A stretch of DNA of 64,000 nt from Saprospiraceae bacterium (GCA_020848695.1 JADLHT010000001.1:1-64000); one strand, 5' to 3'; counted from the stretch's first letter, positions 46,741 through 55,246 are shown. The notes: generated from the sequence alone by a model not told the origin. Numbers and translations are program-made.

Positions 46741-48894
46741 TTACTGAATTGCAGCAAACTTTTTATAAAATCTGAATTCTTTAAAATTGCAGTTGAGAAA
46801 ATAAATTCCTCCGTAAAGCGGACTAATATATTTTGAAAATCTATACTCATCAGTTTGTTTAAATTCACGAAAAGTTTGTACTAATCTTCCGCTTAGATCT
46901 AAAATATTTATTTCAAACCTCCCTCGATACTTTCCATTTATAAGTAAGTCTAATTTATCTCTGACAGGGTTTGTAAGAATTTCGATATGCAGATCAGTTA
47001 ATTGATCCTGATCAATTACAGAAGTGGTAAAGTTAAATTTTGCCATACAGGTTTTAATTGTATCACAATCAGAATGAACAGAGAAAATCACATTATTCAG
47101 TCCATAAAGCGGTAAATTACTTGAATTGTTTGTTATCACAGGGTTGCAGCCACCATTCGTTGTAACACTTTGTTTCCACTTATTAAATAAATCCTCTACT
47201 TCATTGACAAGATCAGTCTGGATTCCTGTGTCATTTGGACACTTCAGCAACAGCTCCGGAGCTTCCGTTACTTTAAAAGTGGAAGAACAACTTACAGGAC
47301 TTTCACATTCAGAGATTACTTTGAAAAGGACTGTTACAGAATCACCACAATGATCCGGAAGATTTCCAGGAGTACTTGTTTGTACACCTTTACATCCTCC
47401 ACTAAATGATGTGGTTTTCATCCAATCATTAAATTTACTATTAATTTCTGTTTGTGATTGGCAAGCTGGTTCAATAATATCAACAGGACATTTCAACCTT
47501 ACCACCGGAACTTTATCAACAGTAAAACTTGCTGTACAACTTACAGGAGTTTCACAATCAGAGCTAACTATGAAAGTGACTAAAGCTTTTCCACCACAAA
47601 GACCTGGAGCCTTTCTGACCATATTAGTAAGTTGACCATTGCATCCACCAGTAAAGGATGCAGTCTTTTTCCATAATTCAAATCTAGAATACAAATCCAT
47701 ACTATCTTGACAAGCTGGCTCGATAACATTGGATGGACATGTTAATGTAACAAATGATGAAGGTTTTACTTTAAATGTTGAAATACATGAATCATTCTTT
47801 TGACTCGTTGAGCTTGCAATAAACATTATCGTCGTTGATCCACCACAAGAATTAGGTGCCGGCAGAAGTGTATGGGACAACTCGGTTGCACAACCACCTG
47901 AAACACTTGCGGAGTTTAACCAGTCCTTGAATTTTAAATCAATTGCAGCTTGAGATTGACAAGAATCTTCAACAACATTTACAGGGCAGGTAATAACAAC
48001 CGGAGGGACATTGCCAATGATAAAGCTTGTCACACATTTAACATCTGGCTCACAATCAGAAGTAACAGTAAACACAATATCATTGCATCCTTCCTGAGGG
48101 AACTTATTAGGAATTTCATAATTTATTTCATGATTGCAACCCCCTGAAAATTTTACTTTTGGAATCATCAATTCAAACTTAAGGATAAGATTAGGATCAT
48201 TAATACTATCAATCTTAACAGGGTCAGGACAAATCAATTGAACCCTCGATGAATCCACTGAAAAACTAGATGTACAACTTTTTATTGGTTCACAATCTGA
48301 ACTTACGGCGAAACTAACTGATACCGATCCACCACATGCATTTGGAGAAGCTGAACCATTATTGGAAAGAGTACCATTGCAACCACCCGTAAAAGATGCT
48401 GAATTTTTCCAGGCGAGAAAACTAGAATCAATTTCTTCCTGAGATAGACATGCAGGTTTTATAATACCAACCGGGCAGTGCAAGACAACGGGAGGAAACT
48501 GAGTTACTGTAAAAGTAGCACCACACTTTTGATCTGGTGCACATTCACTTATTAAAGTCCATTCAACTGTGACACTACCGCCACATTTATCAGGAGCTAT
48601 AGCAGCTGTACTGATTAATGTGCTTGCACAAGTAGTCATAAACGAAGCTGATGACTTCCAGATTTCAAACTTTGTATTGATTTCACCTTGTGTCTGACAG
48701 GCAGATTCAGTAAGGTTGATCGGACAGGTTAAGGTAACATCTGCTTGATATTCAGTTTGTGGTGAAACAATTATTGCTCGTGAATTTTTCAGCTCTTCTA
48801 GCTCAATGTCAATTGAATCAATTCTGTAAACCTGTTTTCCGATTAGTAAATTAATAATCGAAGAGAACAAGTACAGGACAAAAATATTTTTCAT
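46741..48894 (-). CDS. Secreted seven-repeat HYR-like protein with T9SS sorting domain
   Basis: 717 residues. An N-terminal signal sequence (1-19) is followed at about 53-625 by seven tandem ~82-residue Cys-rich repeats and at about 639-717 by a type A T9SS C-terminal domain (ILTNPVRDKLDLLI ... GRLVQTFREF ... GGIYFLNCNF). Repeat units start LTCPxNxxExACQ and contain W-x-x-x-A-S-F-x-G-G-C, CGG and S-D-C-E. Such HYR-like arrays occur in Bacteroidota surface proteins. Conserved Cys pairs suggest disulphide-stabilised modules. The gene is downstream of a terminator and 276 bases upstream of the TMTC operon. An adhesive role is inferred. Confidence 0.9.
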   Translation of the reverse strand: MKNIFVLYLFSSIINLLIGKQVYRIDSIDIELEELKNSRAIIVSPQTEYQADVTLTCPINLTESACQTQGEINTKFEIWKSSASFMTTCASTLISTAAIAPDKCGGSVTVEWTLISECAPDQKCGATFTVTQFPPVVLHCPVGIIKPACLSQEEIDSSFLAWKNSASFTGGCNGTLSNNGSASPNACGGSVSVSFAVSSDCEPIKSCTSSFSVDSSRVQLICPDPVKIDSINDPNLILKFELMIPKVKFSGGCNHEINYEIPNKFPQEGCNDIVFTVTSDCEPDVKCVTSFIIGNVPPVVITCPVNVVEDSCQSQAAIDLKFKDWLNSASVSGGCATELSHTLLPAPNSCGGSTTIMFIASSTSQKNDSCISTFKVKPSSFVTLTCPSNVIEPACQDSMDLYSRFELWKKTASFTGGCNGQLTNMVRKAPGLCGGKALVTFIVSSDCETPVSCTASFTVDKVPVVRLKCPVDIIEPACQSQTEINSKFNDWMKTTSFSGGCKGVQTSTPGNLPDHCGDSVTVLFKVISECESPVSCSSTFKVTEAPELLLKCPNDTGIQTDLVNEVEDLFNKWKQSVTTNGGCNPVITNNSSNLPLYGLNNVIFSVHSDCDTIKTCMAKFNFTTSVIDQDQLTDLHIEILTNPVRDKLDLLINGKYRGRFEINILDLSGRLVQTFREFKQTDEYRFSKYISPLYGGIYFLNCNFKEFRFYKKFAAIQ
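47020..48738 (-). repeat. Seven tandem ~82-residue Cys-rich HYR-like coding repeats
   Basis: Units begin at residues near 53, 136, 217, 299, 381, 464 and 547. Units 2, 4, 5 and 6 are most alike. Units 3 and 7 have lost the early ACQ cysteine (units begin LICPDPVK and LKCPNDTG). All keep the late xDC or SC pair except unit 4, which has STSQKNDSC instead of SDCE. Start positions are counted by hand and may be a few residues off. Confidence 0.75.
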
Positions 48895-48990
48895 ACACTC
48901 AAAAATAAAGAAAAAGATTAATACTTAATTTATAGATTTTCTTGTAAATCAATTGAAGGAAAATTGCCATGCCCTATTTTAAGGAATAAA

Positions 48991-49016
48991 AAACCCTGTC
49001 CTTATGAACAGGGTTT
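48991..49016 (-). terminator. Terminator of the PA-domain T9SS gene
   Basis: AAACCCTGT (48991-48999) pairs with ACAGGGTTT (49008-49016). On the minus strand the stem is followed by a T-run, so it ends the gene whose stop is at 49045, 28 bases before the hairpin. Confidence 0.75.
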
Positions 49017-49044
49017 AAAAAATTTTTTAATGGATCTAAAAATA

Positions 49045-50865
49045 TTATCTCACGACGACAAATTTTTTGGATACCTGAGTTTTTTCTGTACTTACTTTTA
49101 AGATATAATTTCCTGAAGCAAATGAACTAAGATCAAATGAACGTATTGTCTTGGCGCTTTCATTATTTGTTTCCTGATAAATTATATGTCCTAATGAATT
49201 TACAATCTGATAATTAACTCTAGTAGCATTTTTCAAAGATACTTTTGCAGTTAATATTTCTGAAACTGGATTGCTCAATAATTCAATATTCATTTCTGAA
49301 TTTCCTAAATCTTTAGTAGCAACAGGGCCGCTGATAATATGAACTGCTATATCAATAGGTGAATAAACAGTTTCATCCTCATTAGCTGCACTACCGTCAC
49401 AATCAAAATAGAACAACCCGGCTTGATCCATATCCGGACCTCCGGTAACTGCCTGAGTTGATGAATTAAGATATGGATAATCCGTGATATCTAAAGTACC
49501 TGCCGAATCTTTAGCTTGTACATAAATTTTTTGGTTGTGATTGTGATCATATCCAAAAAATACAGAATGAGAACCACCCGGATATTGAATACTTGCAAAA
49601 TAAACATCCCCATCTTTAGGAACTGTATATATAGGTTCAGATCCATCCAAATTCTCTAATGGAATTCTCATTGTTGCTGAAGTACTTGTTTCTGAATCAT
49701 CAAACTGATTAGAACCCAAGGCAACCAGGGTCATTTCTTCAGTATTAATATTATTGTCACTGTTAAGATCATCCCATCTATAAATTCTTCCTTCAAGATA
49801 TGCTCCGGCTAATGCAACATCTGCGGTAATATTTCCATATATAGTGTCAATCTTTGAATCCTTGCCATAAGGAAGTCTAAACGGCATCATATATTCACGA
49901 TATCCTGTTCCCCCTCCAAAATAATAAGCACCACTGAAAACAGGTGCGCGGTTCTCAGGGCTAAATCGTGATTTTGAAATAATAGAATTAGAGAAATCAA
50001 AATAAGTATTGTAAGCATTATCCGTCAAGTACGGCTCAGTATTCGTAGTGCTAGTTGTATAACTGAGGTTATACCTCCCTTCTCCTTTTGATAGATCTTC
50101 AAATGGTGAAGAAAACCACGAACCTGCTTTTGAGTCTGAAGCTATATCTTTGATGACCACAGTTTGCTTATATAAGGACTGATTGTTGTAAGTTATTTCA
50201 CAATCCAGATTTGCAGTTGATTCAGTTAGATTTCCAACATTATCAACAAATCCTCCTGGCAGAAAAGAAAAATCACTGTTGCCTCTCAATTGACTCATCA
50301 GATATGAACCATAGGTTGGATGAACAAGATTGGGTTGTGTATGAGTACCATCACACTTACTCCTTGAAATAGCAAGATCATGATCTGCTTTTGGAAATCC
50401 ACCCATTGTTACATTCACAGTACCACTAGCCATGGCTTCTTTAATTAATACACCGTCAGTATATCCTAACATAACTACAGGAATAGTTACTGAGCCTGTT
50501 CCACCCATTTGAAAAGGCGGTCCACCTCTGTTCGATTGATCATTGTGATTAAGAATGATTACCCCAATAGCTCCTGCATTTTCAGCCGCAAGTGACTTAT
50601 CTGCAAACAAGCAAGTACCTCGGTCAATTACACAAATTTTTCCTGCTATTTCAGCACCATTGGTTAGTTCAGAGCATGCAAGATTCGGTTGAGCCATTAC
50701 GAGATCACTGGTCCAAAGTTTCGAACTTAGATCTGCTCCAAAATCTGCTCCTGCAAAGACTTTCTCACCGGCCAATGAACCCGGTGAATTAACAACAACT
50801 GCTGTTTTCTGGGCGAAACAGTCAATTGTCAATAACACAAATAGAAATTGTAAAATTTTCATCAT
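49045..50865 (-). CDS. Secreted PA-domain protein with T9SS sorting domain
   Basis: 606 residues: a signal peptide (1-18, IDCFAQ), a protease-associated (PA) domain at about 30-155 (CSELTNGAEIAGKICVIDRGTCLFADKSLAAENAGAIGVIILNH), a beta-rich middle and a type A T9SS C-terminal domain (about 525-606, IELLSNPVSEILTAKVSLKNA ... GNYILKVSTEKTQVSKKFVVVR). PA domains usually accompany secreted proteases or bind peptides, but I see no HExxH or serine-protease motif in the middle. It is therefore best called a PA-domain surface protein of unknown function. It has a strong terminator and ends about 150 bases upstream of the HYR-like gene's start. Confidence 0.88.
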   Translation of the reverse strand: MMKILQFLFVLLTIDCFAQKTAVVVNSPGSLAGEKVFAGADFGADLSSKLWTSDLVMAQPNLACSELTNGAEIAGKICVIDRGTCLFADKSLAAENAGAIGVIILNHNDQSNRGGPPFQMGGTGSVTIPVVMLGYTDGVLIKEAMASGTVNVTMGGFPKADHDLAISRSKCDGTHTQPNLVHPTYGSYLMSQLRGNSDFSFLPGGFVDNVGNLTESTANLDCEITYNNQSLYKQTVVIKDIASDSKAGSWFSSPFEDLSKGEGRYNLSYTTSTTNTEPYLTDNAYNTYFDFSNSIISKSRFSPENRAPVFSGAYYFGGGTGYREYMMPFRLPYGKDSKIDTIYGNITADVALAGAYLEGRIYRWDDLNSDNNINTEEMTLVALGSNQFDDSETSTSATMRIPLENLDGSEPIYTVPKDGDVYFASIQYPGGSHSVFFGYDHNHNQKIYVQAKDSAGTLDITDYPYLNSSTQAVTGGPDMDQAGLFYFDCDGSAANEDETVYSPIDIAVHIISGPVATKDLGNSEMNIELLSNPVSEILTAKVSLKNATRVNYQIVNSLGHIIYQETNNESAKTIRSFDLSSFASGNYILKVSTEKTQVSKKFVVVR

Positions 50866-50985
50866 ACTTTGTTTTTTTCCTTTTATTGATAAATGATTGA
50901 AAGGTGAAGTTAAGCCAAACTTTTGTTTATTTATTTAAAAAATTTTTTTTTATTTTTATCCTTGAAAACTAATTTTATAAAGATT

Positions 50986-51999
50986 ATGAAAAAATACTAT
51001 ATCTTATTTTTATTCACAATTATAAACGCATGCAACTACGAAATTAATCGTAACAAAGCTAGTATACCTTCCTACTTTGCACAATCAGAAGAAGGAATTC
51101 AGGATGGAAATGTTCGTGTTCTAAAAATAAACACCTTAGATACTATTCATAAAATATGGACAAAAACGATCGGAAATAATTCCAATAAAAAGCTGCTTTT
51201 GCTAAGTGGAGGTCCGGGTTGTTCACATGAATATTTTGAATGCTTCGAAAGTTTTTTACCTGAGCATGGAATAGAAATCATTTATTATGATCAGTTGGGT
51301 ACAGGACATTCTGATAATCCGAATGATACCGCGTACTGGGATCTAAATCGTTATGTGGAAGAAGTCGAACAGGTGAGAGTTCAACTTAAACTTGATAAGA
51401 GTAATTTCTATCTATTAGGTCATTCCTGGGGAGGAATTCTCGCGATGGAATATGCAGTCAAATATGGAAATAATATAAAAGGATTAATCATATCCAATAT
51501 GATGGCATCTTGTCCTAAATATGATCAATATGCTGAAGAATACCTTTCAAAAAAAATTGATCAATCCATATTGGATACAATCAAGCGAATTGAGAAGGAA
51601 GAAGATTTTGAAAATCCGGAATATATGCGTTTGCTGCTTCCCAATTTCTATAATCAATTTATCTGCAGAATTCCATTAGAAGAATGGCCGGAGCCGCTCA
51701 CAAGATGTTTTGAAAAATTGAATCATAGCCTTTATGTTACGATGCAAGGACCCAGCGAATTTGGAATTTCTGGTAAATTAGAAAAATGGGATCGCTCAGA
51801 ATATTTAAAAGACTTTAATATGCCTGTACTTGTCATTGGTGGCAATTTTGACACTATGGATCCGGATTATCTAAAATGGATGAGTCAACAGATCAAAAAT
51901 TCAGAATTCCTCTTGTGTACAAAAGGATCACACATGTCAATGTACGATGATCAGGAAAGATATTTCGATGGATTGATTTCATTTTTAAACAAGCATTAA
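50986..51999 (+). CDS. Lipoprotein alpha/beta hydrolase, proline iminopeptidase family
   Basis: A 337-residue predicted lipoprotein (MKKYYILFLFTIINACNYE, Cys16) of the alpha/beta-hydrolase fold. The oxyanion-loop HGGPG-like element is LLSGGPGCSHEYF, the nucleophile is in LLGHSWGGILAMEYA, the acid in VIGGNFDTMDPDYL, and the His in CTKGSHMSMYDD. This matches proline iminopeptidase-type aminopeptidases that release N-terminal Pro. The first His of HGGPG is Ser here (LSGGPG). I chose the ATG at 50986; a TTG at 50923 would add 21 residues before the signal peptide. It is the last ordinary gene before the accessory segment. Confidence 0.88.
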   Translation: MKKYYILFLFTIINACNYEINRNKASIPSYFAQSEEGIQDGNVRVLKINTLDTIHKIWTKTIGNNSNKKLLLLSGGPGCSHEYFECFESFLPEHGIEIIYYDQLGTGHSDNPNDTAYWDLNRYVEEVEQVRVQLKLDKSNFYLLGHSWGGILAMEYAVKYGNNIKGLIISNMMASCPKYDQYAEEYLSKKIDQSILDTIKRIEKEEDFENPEYMRLLLPNFYNQFICRIPLEEWPEPLTRCFEKLNHSLYVTMQGPSEFGISGKLEKWDRSEYLKDFNMPVLVIGGNFDTMDPDYLKWMSQQIKNSEFLLCTKGSHMSMYDDQERYFDGLISFLNKH

Positions 52000-52220
52000 T
52001 ATATCGAGGACAGACGATACAACCCATAGATACAATTCATCAGATCTTACAACAATATTTGTCTCCATACTTTCGAAATCAAGAAATTGCGGATTGCATA
52101 ATTATCAGAATATGCTGACTTCAAGCATTTTCAAAATTATTATAAGAAATCCAAAAACAATTAGAACCCTATTTCAGATTATTGGCCCGATACTCAAAAC
52201 TGGATGGCTTCAAGTCTGCA

Positions 52221-52358
52221 TAAGCAAGAAACAGCTCTAATGAATTTCTCAATATTAAAGTTTCCACTTGACGGCTATCACAAAGGATCGGGACAAGTAG
52301 TTCAACTGGAAAACTTAATCCGGTACAATTTATTTTTTAAAATGGAAGAATTAACTTT
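52221..52358 (+). repeat. Direct repeat copy 1, left of higBA
   Basis: A ~138-base segment nearly repeated at 53190-53328. By hand alignment it has about 11 mismatches and one 1-base gap, near 91% identity. The cores TTCAACTGGAAAACTTAATC and CGGTACAATT are identical in both. A short frame through it is not convincing as a gene. Confidence 0.85.
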
Positions 52359-52388
52359 TCCAATAGTTATGCTAATATTTAATTTTAT

Positions 52389-52417
52389 TTTGGAATGAAA
52401 ACAAAGTAGTATCTTTA
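52389..52417 (+). promoter_or_regulatory. Candidate higBA promoter
   Basis: TATCTTTA (52410-52417) is one base from the TAnnTTTG consensus, with TTTG at 52389-52392, 17 bases upstream. It lies 25 bases before the higB ATG. Confidence 0.45.
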
Positions 52418-52437
52418 CGCGTTAGTACTGTGAAGTG

Positions 52438-52452
52438 TTATTATGATAATAA
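52438..52452 (+). promoter_or_regulatory. Palindrome across the higB start codon
   Basis: TTATTAT-G-ATAATAA is a perfect 7+7 inverted repeat centred on the G of the higB ATG. HigA-type antitoxins repress their own promoters at palindromes, so it could be an operator or could hide the start codon in a hairpin. Confidence 0.35.
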
Positions 52453-52724
52453 GTTTTGGAGACAAGGAATCGAACCTAATATGGGAAGGTATTGTATCTC
52501 AAAAACTACCGATAAATATTCAACAATCCGCTCGCCGGAAACTTAGGATGATTAATAATTTTCACAATATCAACGATTTACGTGTTCCGCGAGCAAACAG
52601 ATTGGAAAAGCTAGAAGGTAAGTATAAAGGAATGTATTCCATCAGAATAAATGAGAAATGGAGAATCATTTTTGAATGGAATACCCCCAATGCATCGAAT
52701 GTAAAAATTATAGATTACCAATAA
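52443..52724 (+). CDS. higB: HigB/RelE-superfamily toxin
   Basis: 93 residues with the HigB-type (plasmid maintenance killer) sequence: ISFGDKESNLIWEG near the N-terminus, then INDLRVPRANRLEKLEGKYKGMYSIRINEKWRIIFEW, the region that includes the Arg/Lys residues used for ribosome-dependent mRNA cleavage. The toxin-first order, with the antitoxin starting one base after the stop codon, is typical of HigBA. The pair is flanked by direct repeats at 52221-52358 and 53190-53328. Confidence 0.93.
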   Translation: MIISFGDKESNLIWEGIVSQKLPINIQQSARRKLRMINNFHNINDLRVPRANRLEKLEGKYKGMYSIRINEKWRIIFEWNTPNASNVKIIDYQ

Positions 52725-52725
52725 A

Positions 52726-53025
52726 ATGACAAAATTAAAGAATATACATCCAGGTGAGGTCCTCAAAAAAGAATTCCTAGAACCAATGGAAATAAGCATG
52801 TACAGATTATCTAAAGAAATACTTGTACCACAAACAAGAATGTCAGAAATCATTCAAGGTAAAAGAAGTATTTCAGCTGACACCGCTTTGAGGTTGTCAC
52901 TGTATTTTGGAAATACAGCAAATTTTTGGCTTGGTTTACAAAATGATTTTGACATTGAAAAGGAAAAGAAACTTAAGAAAAAAGAATTATCAAAAATTAA
53001 AGAGTTAAAGTATGACTGGGTATAA
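52726..53025 (+). CDS. higA: HigA-family antitoxin (XRE helix-turn-helix)
   Basis: 99 residues starting NIHPGEVLKKEFLEPMEISMYRLSKEI, the family signature, with the XRE-type HTH over about 25-60 (VPQTRMSEIIQGKRSISADTALRLSLYFGNTANFWLGLQNDFDIE). It neutralises the adjacent HigB toxin and is expected to bind its own promoter. The gap from the higB stop is 1 base. The C-terminal tail is Lys-rich (KEKKLKKKELSKIKELK). Confidence 0.94.
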   Translation: MTKLKNIHPGEVLKKEFLEPMEISMYRLSKEILVPQTRMSEIIQGKRSISADTALRLSLYFGNTANFWLGLQNDFDIEKEKKLKKKELSKIKELKYDWV

Positions 53026-53400
53026 CATTAGTGATAGTTGAACAACCAATAGAAAGTGTATCAGTTAGGGTTAAATTTGAAAAAAATAAGGTAAAAAAGC
53101 CGGATTTCTTCTGTACTTTATATGCTTTAATCAAAATCCTAATTCATACATCAAAAATTTGCTAACTTTGCTTACATTCAAATCGCAAATAAGCAAAAAA
53201 TTACTCTAATGAATTTCTCAATATTAATGTTTCCACTTGACGGGTATCCCAATGGATCGGGACAGGCAGTTCAACTGGAAAACTTAATCCGGTACAATTT
53301 ATTTTTTTAAGATGGAAGAATTAACTTTCCTTTGAGTTGTTAGCGGGCAGTTTAAAAGACGACTACAAAACAAAGAACTAACAAACAATAAAGAAAAAAT
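53026..53400. other. Non-coding region with repeat copy 2 and mrr upstream junction
   Basis: About 375 bases between higA and mrr with no gene. It holds the second direct-repeat copy and the string GTTAGCGGGCAG (53339-53350), which may be a recombination boundary. Confidence 0.5.
53190..53328 (+). repeat. Direct repeat copy 2, right of higBA
   Basis: Second copy of the 138-base segment at 52221-52358, offset by about 969 bases, with one extra T in its T-run. It lies between higA and mrr. Confidence 0.85.
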
Positions 53401-54321
53401 ATGATTCCAGACTACCAATCCTTAATGCTTCCTTTACTCAAACTTGTTTCGGACGGACAAGAGCACAAATACAGGGACTTGATTGAAAGTTTGGCAATCG
53501 AATTTCAAGTAACAGACGAAGAAAGAAAAGAACTTTTGGCAAGTGGCAACCAAGCTATTTTTGACAACAGAGTTGGTTGGGCAAAAACTTATTTAAAAAA
53601 AGCAGGTTTGCTTAACTCACCCAAACGGGCGACATTTGTAATCACCGACCTTGGCAGACAGACTTTAGCGAAAAATCCTGACCGAGTTGACGCAAAATAT
53701 TTAAGACAGTTTCCTGCCTTCTTAGAGTTTCAAAATGCTTCGAGAAATAACAATGAAACTGAAGAAGATGAGGCGATATTAATTGAAAACAACGAGCAGA
53801 CACCTGAAGAGAATCTAGATAAAGCTTATCAAAGAATTAGGAAGTCGTTAGCATCTGAACTACTTAACAAGGTTGTTGACCTCACTCCTGCTTTTTTCGA
53901 GCGACTTGTAGTTGAGCTTTTAGTAAAAATGGGTTACGGTGGCTCAATCAAGGACGCAGGAAAAGCAATGGGGAAAAGTGGTGACGAAGGAATTGATGGA
54001 ACCATAAAGGAAGACAAACTTGGACTTGATATAATTTACATTCAGGCCAAACGCTGGAAACCAGGAAATGTAGTTGGACGACCGGAATTACAAAAATTTG
54101 TTGGTGCACTTGCTGGACAAGGTGCAAAAAAAGGAATATTTATCACTACATCAAAATTTACTAAGGAAGCATTGGACTACACACCAAGAAATGAAACAAA
54201 AATTGTGCTCATTGACGGTGAACAGTTAGCTCAACTAATGATTGATTACAATCTTGGTTGCACGACGCAGCAAACGTATGAACTAAAAAAAATTGACAGT
54301 GACTATTTTGGAGAAGAATAA
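53401..54321 (+). CDS. mrr: Mrr-type restriction endonuclease
   Basis: 306 residues with an N-terminal winged-helix Mrr_N domain (about 1-90, QSLMLPLLKLVSDGQEHKYRDLIESLA) and a C-terminal PD-(D/E)xK Mrr_cat domain (about 160-290). The active site is seen as GDEGIDGTI followed by IYIQAKRWKPG, where the usual Glu is replaced by Gln in the QxK variant of Mrr enzymes. It is predicted to cut foreign, often modified, DNA; no methylase is adjacent. Asp is mostly encoded by GAC here, unlike neighbouring genes that use GAT, which suggests transfer. It is bounded by GTTAGC and GCTAAC motifs. Confidence 0.92.
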   Translation: MIPDYQSLMLPLLKLVSDGQEHKYRDLIESLAIEFQVTDEERKELLASGNQAIFDNRVGWAKTYLKKAGLLNSPKRATFVITDLGRQTLAKNPDRVDAKYLRQFPAFLEFQNASRNNNETEEDEAILIENNEQTPEENLDKAYQRIRKSLASELLNKVVDLTPAFFERLVVELLVKMGYGGSIKDAGKAMGKSGDEGIDGTIKEDKLGLDIIYIQAKRWKPGNVVGRPELQKFVGALAGQGAKKGIFITTSKFTKEALDYTPRNETKIVLIDGEQLAQLMIDYNLGCTTQQTYELKKIDSDYFGEE

Positions 54322-54418
54322 TACCTATAGGCAGACAGAAGGTCGACCTGCTAACATCGTAGCTAATGGTAGGACGACACTCCGAACATCGAAATGACGA
54401 CCAAAACATAAACAGAAA

Positions 54419-54721
54419 GTAAACCATTTTGACATTTATGATGATCATTTAATTCCGGGAATGTATATGAATGCTGAAATCGAAATCCCTGAAATGCAAA
54501 GCTCAGCCCTGCCGGATGAGTGTATCGTTTCTTTTGAAGGGAAGCATTTTGTTTTTAAACAGATAAATTCAAATAACTTTGAAATGAGAGCGGCAGAAGT
54601 TGGAAGAAGTGGAAATGGTTTTACAGAAATCGTCAATACCAATAGTTTAAAAAACAGCAAGATCGTTCAAAAAGGAGCATATACCTTACTGAAGGCGATG
54701 AAGAATAAGGGAGAAGAGTAG
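54419..54721 (+). pseudogene. 5'-truncated RND efflux adaptor (CusB/HlyD-type) remnant
   Basis: The frame reads FDIYDDHLIPGMYMNAEIEIP, the conserved C-terminal barrel sequence of periplasmic adaptors, and continues through LPDECIVSFEGKHFVFKQ to a stop at 54721. Only about 100 residues of an adaptor of about 350-400 are left, with no signal peptide or lipoyl domain, so the gene is broken. The missing part ends abruptly at about 54400-54425, just after the mrr segment. No outer-membrane factor or RND pump gene lies nearby in order. The product is probably not functional even if an internal ATG at 54461 is used. Confidence 0.75.
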
Positions 54722-54762
54722 AAAACAAATTTAAAAAATATTTAACCTTAAAATTCAAAGTA

Positions 54763-55224
54763 ATGAAAAAGTTAATTTTAAAAACAGCTGCGGTTATATT
54801 GATAGTTCTTTTGGTAGGTATCCAATTCTTTAAAACTAAAGAAAACAAAAGCACTCAGAATTCTGGAAACGCTATTACACAGCATTATGATGTGCCAAAC
54901 AACATTAAAAACATATTAAAAACAAGCTGTTACGATTGTCATTCCAATAACACCAATTATCCCTGGTACAACAAAATACAACCTATTAATTGGTGGTTGG
55001 CTAAACATGTAAATGAAGGAAGGAAAGAATTAAATTTTGATGAGTTCAATACCTATTCTACCAAAAAGAAATTGCATAAATTAGACGAAGTGATTAAAAC
55101 TATCAAAGACAATGAAATGCCATTAAAATCCTATACGCTTTTTCATGGAGATGCCAATTTATCCGACAGTGATAAACAAGACATTGAGGCATGGGCGAAA
55201 AAGATTAGAAATGTAATTCAATAG
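54763..55224 (+). CDS. Haem-binding domain protein (monohaem CxxCH)
   Basis: 153 residues with one N-terminal membrane helix (about 7-23) and a periplasmic haem-binding domain. The c-type haem motif is Cys56-x-x-Cys59-His60 in SCYDCHSNNTNYPWYNKIQP, and a likely distal Met lies in DNEMPLKSYTLFH. This is the Bacteroidota Haem_bd family, often found beside copper or heavy-metal efflux genes. It sits 41 bases after the adaptor remnant and 22 bases before the P-type ATPase, so it may be the surviving part of a metal-stress operon. Its electron partner is unknown. Confidence 0.88.
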   Translation: MKKLILKTAAVILIVLLVGIQFFKTKENKSTQNSGNAITQHYDVPNNIKNILKTSCYDCHSNNTNYPWYNKIQPINWWLAKHVNEGRKELNFDEFNTYSTKKKLHKLDEVIKTIKDNEMPLKSYTLFHGDANLSDSDKQDIEAWAKKIRNVIQ

Positions 55225-55246
55225 CATTTCTAAACCGTTCTAAAGC

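Larger units (their letters stand above)
52000..52442. other. Non-coding region holding repeat copy 1 and higBA promoter
   Basis: About 440 bases with no credible gene. The first 220 bases look like decayed sequence. The rest holds the first copy of the 138-base direct repeat and the higBA promoter. Confidence 0.5.

Noticed and set aside
50923-50985. TTG start extending the iminopeptidase-family protein by 21 residues
   Set aside because: It would bury the lipoprotein signal that starts at ATG 50986.
52204-52398. 64-codon frame through repeat copy 1
   Set aside because: The matching frame in copy 2 is broken by a base insertion and stop, so the repeat is not conserved as protein.
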